64,000 bases of DNA. It comes from an uncultured Eubacteriales bacterium. Lineage in GTDB: Bacteria; Bacillota; Clostridia; Oscillospirales; UMGS1783. Of the stretch, positions 57,646-64,000 are shown piece by piece. Both the position numbers and the translations under genes were made by a program. The notes under the pieces were generated by a model. It was not told the origin of the DNA. It saw nothing but the letters and a program-made list of their open reading frames with translations, and ran no database searches. The stretch's first letter is position 1, and every line of letters starts with the position of its first letter. The DNA lies in the NCBI GenBank assembly GCA_934456365.1, contig CAKSHC010000005.1, positions 62,001-126,000 of the forward strand, in the 5' to 3' direction.

Positions 57646-58725
57646 ATGCCTTTTCAGATTGCGGCTGAGCAGAATCTGGTTGCGAATATAAAGGTCGTCG
57701 GCGTCGGCGGCGGCGGAAACAATGCGGTCAACAGAATGCGGGAGGCGAACATCCAGGGCGTGGAATTCGTGTCGATCAACACGGATCTGGCGGCTCTGCG
57801 CAAGTCTTCGGCTACCCAGAAAATTCAGATCGGCGAAAAGGCCTGCCGGGGGCAGGGCGCCGGGAGCGACCCGGATATGGGGCGCGCGGCGGCGGAAGAG
57901 AGCCGGGATCTGATCGAAGAGGCCCTGACCGGGACGGATATGGTGTTCGTCACGGCCGGTATGGGCGGCGGCACGGGAACCGGCGCGGCGCCGATCGTGG
58001 CTGAGATCGCCAAGAAAAAGGGAATTCTGACGGTTGGAATCGTGACCAAGCCGTTTGGCTTTGAGGGCCGCCACAAGATGCAGGTGGCCGAGGCGGGGAT
58101 TGAGGCGCTCAAGCCCTGCGTGGATTCGCTGGTGATTGTGCCCAACGACCGGCTCAAGTATGTGGTGGATCAGAAGATCACCATGCTCAACGCCTTTGAA
58201 ATTGCAGACGATGTGCTGCGCCAGGGGGTGCAGGGTGTGTCGGATCTGATTCAGGTGCCGGGGCTTGTGAACGTGGACTTTGCGGATATCTGCAAGGTGA
58301 TGCGCAATGCGGGCTATGCCCACATGGGACGAGGACAAGCCACGGGCAAAACCAAAGCGGAAGACGCGGCGCGCATGGCCATTCAGAGCCCGCTTCTGGA
58401 AACCTCGATCACCGGCGCCAAGGGCGTGATCTTCAACATCACCTCCTCGCTTGACATCACGCTGGAAGAGGTCGAGCTGGCGGCGGATATCATCAATAAG
58501 GAAGTCAGCCCGGATGCGAACATCATTTGGGGTACTTCCTACGACGAGAACATGGAAGACGAGGTGCAGATCACGGTGATCGCCACCGGCTTCGACGGCG
58601 GCAATTCTCCGGAGCAGCAGGATGATCTGGGGCCCTTCGGCAATCTTCTTCCCAAGAAGAAGGTGGACGCCGATCTGGACACCCAAAGCCTTCTCGCGCT
58701 GATCAACGGCGCGGCCGGCCACTGA
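57646..58725 (+). CDS. ftsZ: Cell division protein FtsZ
   Basis: A 359-residue tubulin homologue that polymerises into the Z-ring. The GTP site GMGGGTGTGAAPIVAEIAKK is at residues 105-124 and the VGVGGGGNNAVNRM loop at the N-terminus; the T7 loop reads NVDFADICKVM. The last 40 residues (from about 320) are NSPEQQDDLGPFGNLLPKKK and a short end with LDTQSLLALINGAAGH. The usual C-terminal peptide (D-I-P-x-F/L-L-R-R type), which binds FtsA, SepF or EzrA, is not seen. A terminator follows, and no ftsA precedes it. Confidence 0.97.
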   Translation: MPFQIAAEQNLVANIKVVGVGGGGNNAVNRMREANIQGVEFVSINTDLAALRKSSATQKIQIGEKACRGQGAGSDPDMGRAAAEESRDLIEEALTGTDMVFVTAGMGGGTGTGAAPIVAEIAKKKGILTVGIVTKPFGFEGRHKMQVAEAGIEALKPCVDSLVIVPNDRLKYVVDQKITMLNAFEIADDVLRQGVQGVSDLIQVPGLVNVDFADICKVMRNAGYAHMGRGQATGKTKAEDAARMAIQSPLLETSITGAKGVIFNITSSLDITLEEVELAADIINKEVSPDANIIWGTSYDENMEDEVQITVIATGFDGGNSPEQQDDLGPFGNLLPKKKVDADLDTQSLLALINGAAGH

Positions 58726-58733
58726 GATAGAAT

Positions 58734-58770
58734 AAAAACCTCCCGCAGAGCGGTCTGCGGGAGGTTTTTT
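58734..58770. terminator. Intrinsic terminator after ftsZ
   Basis: AAAAACCTCCCGCAGA (58734-58749), loop GCGG, TCTGCGGGAGGTTTTT (58754-58769). The A-run on the left makes it usable for the minus-strand aspA too. Confidence 0.93.
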
Positions 58771-58776
58771 GCGTTT

Positions 58777-60180
<1,404 letters not shown>

Positions 60181-60223
60181 TCTTTTTTCCTCCTTTGAAA
60201 CAGGTTGTGTGCGCATACAGGAT

Positions 60224-60925
60224 TTATTCGCAGCAGGCCTTTTGAAAGGCCGCAAAAACTGCCTGACTCAGCGGGGCCTGCGGGGCAAGCTCGGGGTGCC
60301 ACTGAACGCCCCACACAAAGCGGTGCTTCGGCAAAAAGGCCGCTTCGCAAAGCCCATCTTCCGAGCGCGCCATTTCGCAAAGGCCCGGCGCCAGCTCCCG
60401 CACGGCCTGGTGGTGGTAGCTGTTGACCCCGAGGGTTTGCTCCTTTGAGAGCGCGGCAAGCGGCGTTTGCGGGATAAGGGAAATCCGGTGGACGGCGCGG
60501 TCGTAGGGCGGGGTCATGCGGTGGTTGACGGGCGAGGGGTGCTCGCCGGGAAGATCCTGCCAAAGCGAGCCGCCGAGGAAAACGTTGAGAAACTGCAGCC
60601 CGCGGCAGACGCCGAGCAAAGGCCGATCCGCGCGCAGAGCGCGATCCAGCAGCCCGGCCTCCATCCGATCGCGCGCCGGGCAGGGCTGGCCGCAGGCGGG
60701 AGAGGGCTTTTGCCCATAGAGCGCGGGATCCACATCCTGCCCGCCGGTGAGCAGAAAGCCCGAGCAGAGGCCGAGGATCCGATCCAGCTCGTCCGGCCGG
60801 TCGGTCAGTGGCAGGATCAGGGGGAGCGCTCCGACCGAGCGGAGCCCTTCCAGATAGCCGGGAAGCATCCAGAGCGAATTTCGGTTTTCATCCCATAGGG
60901 GAACCACGCCGATCACCGGCAGCAT
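60224..60925 (-). CDS. Class I glutamine amidotransferase-like protein (peptidase C26, PuuD-like)
   Basis: A 233-residue protein of the gamma-glutamyl-GABA hydrolase family. The catalytic Cys is in PLLGVCRGLQFLNVFLGGSL, and the His-Glu pair in FVWGVQWHPEL; GFLLTGGQDVDPALYG near the N-terminus is typical. These enzymes hydrolyse gamma-glutamyl amides; the substrate here is not known. ATG 60925 has GGAGGTGAT upstream. Its leader contains an intrinsic terminator (60938-60971) downstream of a good promoter. Confidence 0.88.
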   Translation of the reverse strand: MLPVIGVVPLWDENRNSLWMLPGYLEGLRSVGALPLILPLTDRPDELDRILGLCSGFLLTGGQDVDPALYGQKPSPACGQPCPARDRMEAGLLDRALRADRPLLGVCRGLQFLNVFLGGSLWQDLPGEHPSPVNHRMTPPYDRAVHRISLIPQTPLAALSKEQTLGVNSYHHQAVRELAPGLCEMARSEDGLCEAAFLPKHRFVWGVQWHPELAPQAPLSQAVFAAFQKACCE

Positions 60926-60937
60926 CGAATCACCTCC

Positions 60938-60971
60938 AAAAAAAGAGGCGCCTCCCTTAAGGGAAGCGCCT
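60938..60971 (-). terminator. Minus-strand intrinsic terminator in the amidotransferase leader
   Basis: On the minus strand AGGCGC..TCCC pairs around TTAA with GGGA..GCGCCT (plus positions 60946-60956 and 60961-60971, one mismatch) and TCTTTTTTT follows. It can end the GH94 transcript from upstream, but it also lies between the promoter at 60985-61013 and the amidotransferase ATG. Confidence 0.8.
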
Positions 60972-60984
60972 TTGCTTTTGCGAT

Positions 60985-61013
60985 ATTGTAGCACGCGAAG
61001 GGCGGGATGGCAA
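60985..61013 (-). promoter_or_regulatory. Minus-strand promoter of the amidotransferase/aspA pair
   Basis: On the minus strand TTGCCA (61013-61008), 17-bp spacer, TGC-TACAAT (ending at 60985). Confidence 0.75.
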
Positions 61014-61019
61014 GAGGTT

Positions 61020-63293
61020 TTACGAATTTTTTTCCATCCGCACGGTGATTTGATAGGATTTTCCTGCCTCCAGGGGCAGAAGATCGCCCGGAAGGGGCTC
61101 GCCGTCGGCTTCGATCTGAGCGATCCGGCAGCCGCCGCCGAGATAGGTGATGTCGTAATGCGCGCCGCGGAAATCCTTCTGCACCGAGCAGCTCTCCCAA
61201 TCGGGCGGCAGGCAGGGGCGCAGATGGAGCCCGTCGGCCTCGCCCTGAAGCCCGAAGACATACAGAAGCAGCGATTTCACAAGGCAAGGCCCGGTGGCCG
61301 AGCGCCAGCTCTGGCCGGGAGTGCCGTAGCGGTAGCCGCACTTCTCGGGGAAATAGGAATTGAAGAGCATATAGGGCTCGCACCGGTCAGCCACGACGGG
61401 ATTGGTGAAGGGCAGGATGGAATAGAGCGTTTTCTGCACCGCCTCGGGGCGCTTTAAGAGCGCGTCGGTGATGATCTTCCAGGTGGAAACATGCAGATAA
61501 ACGCCGCCGTTTTCATGCACGCCGGGAGCCTTGCGGCTCATGCCGCCGATGTGCGGATCGGCCTTGGTGAAGGGCGGGGCCGACACCTTGAGCCCCAGCG
61601 GGGAATCGAGCGCCTTCTCCATGGCCTCATAGGCGCGCAGCCCCTTATCACCGATACCGACGCCGCTCCAAAGCGCCCAGAGATTGGGAAGGGCAAAAAT
61701 TCTGGCCTCTTCATTCAGCCGGGAGCCGATGGGATGATTCCAGTCGTCGATGGCGGTGAGGTAGTATTCCCCGTCCCAGCCGAAGCGGTCGATCTTTTCC
61801 CGCATATCCGCCATAAGAGGGCGGATCCAGTCGAGATCCTGCGGGCGATTTAGCGCGCGGGCCAGCTCCATAAATTCGCGGGCGGCCTTATACCAGGCAA
61901 TGGAGAGCCACACGCTCTCGCCCCGGCCTTCGAGCCCGGCGTGGTCGAGTGTGTCGTTCCAATCGCCGCCCCAAAGCCGGATGAGCCCGTGGGCGCCCTG
62001 AAAATGATAGAGGAAGTCCAGCGCGCGGCGGCAATGCTCATAGAGTGAGGCGGAGGAGCCGTCGTTGAAGGGGATGGGCGTTTCAAGAAGAGAGGGATCG
62101 CCCGTTTCGCACAAAAGGGTGCGGGCGGCAAAGGTCATCCAGACGGCGTTGTCGGAAAAATGGTTGTCCTGAATCTGGCCGTTTAAGAAACGGCGGGGGG
62201 CGTAGCCGTTGGAATACTGATAGGAAAGAACGTTTTTCAGACGCTCCAGCCCGAGGGCGGGATGGAAGGTGATGAGGCATTCGGAATCGCTGGTCAGGTC
62301 GCGGAAGCCGTTATGGCGCACCCGCGCCCAGCGGGAGCCCATATCGGTTTCGTATTTGAGCCACTCGAAGAGATGATCGAGCTCGGGGAGAGGGGTTTGG
62401 ATGGAGGCGCCGCCGGTTTCCTCCCGCCGCTGTGCCACCACGGCCTCTCGCTCGGCCTCGATCTTTTCAAGAGAATCGAAACGGGCCTTTTGGGCGAGAA
62501 TTTCCGCTTCGTCCAGCGCCACCCCTGCCTGAAACAGCACAAAGCTGCTCCCGCCCGGGGGCAGGATGAGATTTTTCTGAACGGCAAAGCAGGCCTTTTC
62601 GGCAACGCATTCGCCCCCGGTGCAGCCGCCCTTCAAAACGGCGCGGGGCAGGAGAATGGAGCCGTAGGTGCCGATAAAGGCGGTGTGGGCGCAATCGAAG
62701 GAATCGGCGCGGTCGGCGGCGAGGTAGCCGTAGATCCGCTCTTCCTTTCCCTTTTGGCGCAGCGCCTGATCGGCGCGCAGCAAAACGGCCTGCGCGGCCG
62801 GGGAGAAGCGGGCTTCGGAGGTGTTGTAGCCTTGGAAGGCGTAGCCGCCGTCCATTTCGGTGGAGGCATAGCCCACGGCTTTGATTTCGCGCTCCCGGTC
62901 GGTTTTGTTCTCCAGCTCCAGCGCCCAGAGCTCCAGCTGCCCCTCGCGAGGGACGAAAAAGGTGAGCCGGGAGCGGATGCCGGCGCGCTCGACGGTGACG
63001 CGGGAATAGCCCAGCGCATGCTCGCATTCGTAGAAATCGTAGGTTTTCAGCCCGTCGGGCACCGCGGTGGCAAACCACCAGTCGTTTTCCGAAAGGAGAT
63101 AAACGGCGCGGTTGGTCACCGGCTTGGCGCGCAGGCCGCATTCGCCCTGCGCAAGGCCTTCGCCGTAGCCGACCTGCGAGAAGAAGGCGTTGTAGCTTTC
63201 ATTCCAGCAATAGTTGTACCAGTTGCGCGGGGTGTCAGGCGTGGTGACGAAAAACTGCCGCCCGTCTGCGGAGAAATGCCCGTATCGGTTCAT
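61020..63293 (-). CDS. GH94-family glycoside phosphorylase
   Basis: A 757-residue protein with the full GH94 layout: N-terminal beta-sandwich (starting MNRYGHFSADGRQFFVTTPD), linker helices and an (alpha/alpha)6 barrel. The barrel has LIRLWGGDWNDTLDHAGLEG with the canonical GDWND acid, GRGESVWLSIAWY, and HENGGVYLHVSTWKIITDAL, which contains the phosphate-site His. GH94 members phosphorolyse cellobiose, chitobiose, laminaribiose and longer beta-glucans; specificity cannot be read here. The ATG at 63293 has AAAGGAG upstream. There is no signal peptide. Confidence 0.88.
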   Translation of the reverse strand: MNRYGHFSADGRQFFVTTPDTPRNWYNYCWNESYNAFFSQVGYGEGLAQGECGLRAKPVTNRAVYLLSENDWWFATAVPDGLKTYDFYECEHALGYSRVTVERAGIRSRLTFFVPREGQLELWALELENKTDREREIKAVGYASTEMDGGYAFQGYNTSEARFSPAAQAVLLRADQALRQKGKEERIYGYLAADRADSFDCAHTAFIGTYGSILLPRAVLKGGCTGGECVAEKACFAVQKNLILPPGGSSFVLFQAGVALDEAEILAQKARFDSLEKIEAEREAVVAQRREETGGASIQTPLPELDHLFEWLKYETDMGSRWARVRHNGFRDLTSDSECLITFHPALGLERLKNVLSYQYSNGYAPRRFLNGQIQDNHFSDNAVWMTFAARTLLCETGDPSLLETPIPFNDGSSASLYEHCRRALDFLYHFQGAHGLIRLWGGDWNDTLDHAGLEGRGESVWLSIAWYKAAREFMELARALNRPQDLDWIRPLMADMREKIDRFGWDGEYYLTAIDDWNHPIGSRLNEEARIFALPNLWALWSGVGIGDKGLRAYEAMEKALDSPLGLKVSAPPFTKADPHIGGMSRKAPGVHENGGVYLHVSTWKIITDALLKRPEAVQKTLYSILPFTNPVVADRCEPYMLFNSYFPEKCGYRYGTPGQSWRSATGPCLVKSLLLYVFGLQGEADGLHLRPCLPPDWESCSVQKDFRGAHYDITYLGGGCRIAQIEADGEPLPGDLLPLEAGKSYQITVRMEKNS

Positions 63294-63303
63294 GGGGAGG
63301 CTC

Positions 63304-63353
63304 CTTTGCAAATAATATAAGCAAAGTATATCATGCAGAAGCGGGAAAAACAA
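63304..63353 (-). promoter_or_regulatory. Minus-strand promoter and operator-like repeat of the GH94 gene
   Basis: On the minus strand TTGTTT (63353-63348), 17-bp spacer, TATACT (63330-63325). CTTTGC (63304-63309) and GCAAAG (63321-63326), an inverted repeat with an 11-bp gap, span the expected transcription start and may be a repressor site. Confidence 0.6.
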
Positions 63354-63407
63354 GGCGATTTGTAAAGATTCTTCGCGGCGGCGAAGCGCATTTCTCTGCC
63401 GGAATTG

Positions 63408-63436
63408 TTGCTTTTTGGGAAAAACTATAGTATAAT
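63408..63436 (+). promoter_or_regulatory. Promoter of the DegT-family gene
   Basis: TTGCTT (63408-63413), 17-bp spacer, perfect TATAAT (63431-63436). Confidence 0.75.
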
Positions 63437-63480
63437 TGCTTTGTATGTGCGCCCCCGGGGCGCCAGAAGGAGGAATACGA

Positions 63481-64000
63481 TGCGTTCAATTCCGTTTAGC
63501 CCGCCGGATATCAGCGAGCTGGAGATCAACGAGGTTTGCGAGGCGCTGCGCTCGGGGTGGATCACCACCGGCCCGCGCACCAAGCAGCTGGAAAGAGAAC
63601 TGGCCGACTATTGCCAGGTTCCCCGGATGGTCTGCCTCAATTCCGCCACCGCCGCCGAGGAGATGAATCTTCGGATCCTGGGCGTGGGGGAGGGCGACGA
63701 GGTGATCGTGCCGGCCTATACCTACACGGCCACAGCCTCCGCCGCTCTGCATGTGGGCGCCACGGTGAAGATGATCGACTGCCGGGCGGATTCCTACGAA
63801 ATGGATTACGACCGCATGGCCGCCGCCATCACCGAGAAGACCAAGGCGGTCGTCCCGGTGGATCTGGGCGGCGTGCCCTGCGACTATAAAAAGATTTATG
63901 AAGCCGTGGAAAGCCGTCGCTCGGCGTTCCGGGCCGCTTCGCCCATTCAGGAGGCGCTCGGCCGGGTGGCCGTGGTGGCTGACTGCGCCCATGGGCTGGG
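63481..64000 (+). CDS. DegT/DnrJ/EryC1/StrS-family aminotransferase (partial, cut by the window edge)
   Basis: The first 173 codons of a PLP enzyme: MRSIPFSPPDISELEINEVC, then LRSGWITTGPRTKQLERELA, CLNSATAAEEMNLRILGVGE and the strand VIVPAYTYTATASAALHVGA. These are standard for DegT-family sugar-nucleotide aminotransferases, and DCAHGLG at the edge contains the Asp-x-x-His that contacts PLP. The family makes amino sugars for surface polysaccharides. The frame stays open to base 64000, and the catalytic Lys lies beyond. AGAAGGAGG precedes the ATG. Confidence 0.93.

Overview
The window looks like chromosomal DNA of a GC-rich member of the Clostridia (Bacillota), probably Oscillospiraceae/Ruminococcaceae-like. 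The pointers are a spoVB-tail/mazG/hup/S4 run, a paired GlgC-GlgD ADP-glucose pyrophosphorylase, a Rex repressor beside flavin-based redox enzymes, SipW-type signal peptides, a murE with the DNPR motif of meso-diaminopimelate ligases, and a mraZ-to-ftsZ cluster without ftsA. The placement is inferred from gene content only.

Layout. 1-3 kb: end of a SpoVB-like flippase, mazG, HU, a small S4 RNA-binding protein and an MFS-like transporter. 3-7.5 kb: an acetyltransferase, then MATE, PAP2 phosphatase and a second MATE in one run. 7.5-20 kb: malQ diverges from an 11-kb glycogen operon (glgB-glgC-glgD-glgA-glgP-GH13-unknown membrane protein) that has one visible promoter at its head and one terminator at its end. 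20-22.4 kb: a TraX-like membrane protein diverging from a LysR regulator coupled to a phosphodiesterase. 22.5-28.4 kb: a redox cluster (iron alcohol dehydrogenase, Nudix, NfnA, NfnB, 3-hydroxyacyl-CoA dehydrogenase, Rex). 28.4-30.6 kb: a GH94-like enzyme. 30.7 kb: tRNA-Gln. 31.1-38.4 kb: four tandem exported proteins that share a SipW-type signal and a TasA-like domain but carry different C-terminal beta-helix regions. 38.6-45 kb: calcium-type P-ATPase, TrmO, polysaccharide deacetylase, SGNH hydrolase, GalE. 45-58.7 kb: division and cell-wall cluster mraZ-rsmH-ftsL-pbp-murE-murF-mraY-ftsW-murG-murA-divIB-ftsZ. 58.8-64 kb: aspartase, a class I glutamine amidotransferase and a GH94 phosphorylase on the minus strand, then the start of a DegT-family aminotransferase that runs off the window.

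How it fits together. The glycogen operon encodes synthesis (GlgC/D, A, B) and mobilisation (GlgP, GH13), with MalQ next door. The redox cluster joins NADH/NADPH/ferredoxin exchange (NfnAB) to NAD-linked fermentation enzymes, and Rex, a NADH sensor, ends the operon; a near-Rex inverted repeat lies at the predicted start of transcription. The division cluster starts with a textbook autoregulated mraZ promoter carrying four phased GTGG boxes. The most distinctive accessory locus is the four-gene SipW/TasA-like cluster. It is modular, has nearly identical 498-bp DNA blocks in its first two genes, and a 16-T run just upstream of one promoter. It is the best candidate for an undescribed surface-fibre or display system.

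Plus-strand base composition is C-rich from about 1.3 kb to 39 kb whichever way the genes point, and becomes G-rich after about 41-42 kb. This is a GC-skew reversal without any visible replication-origin genes.
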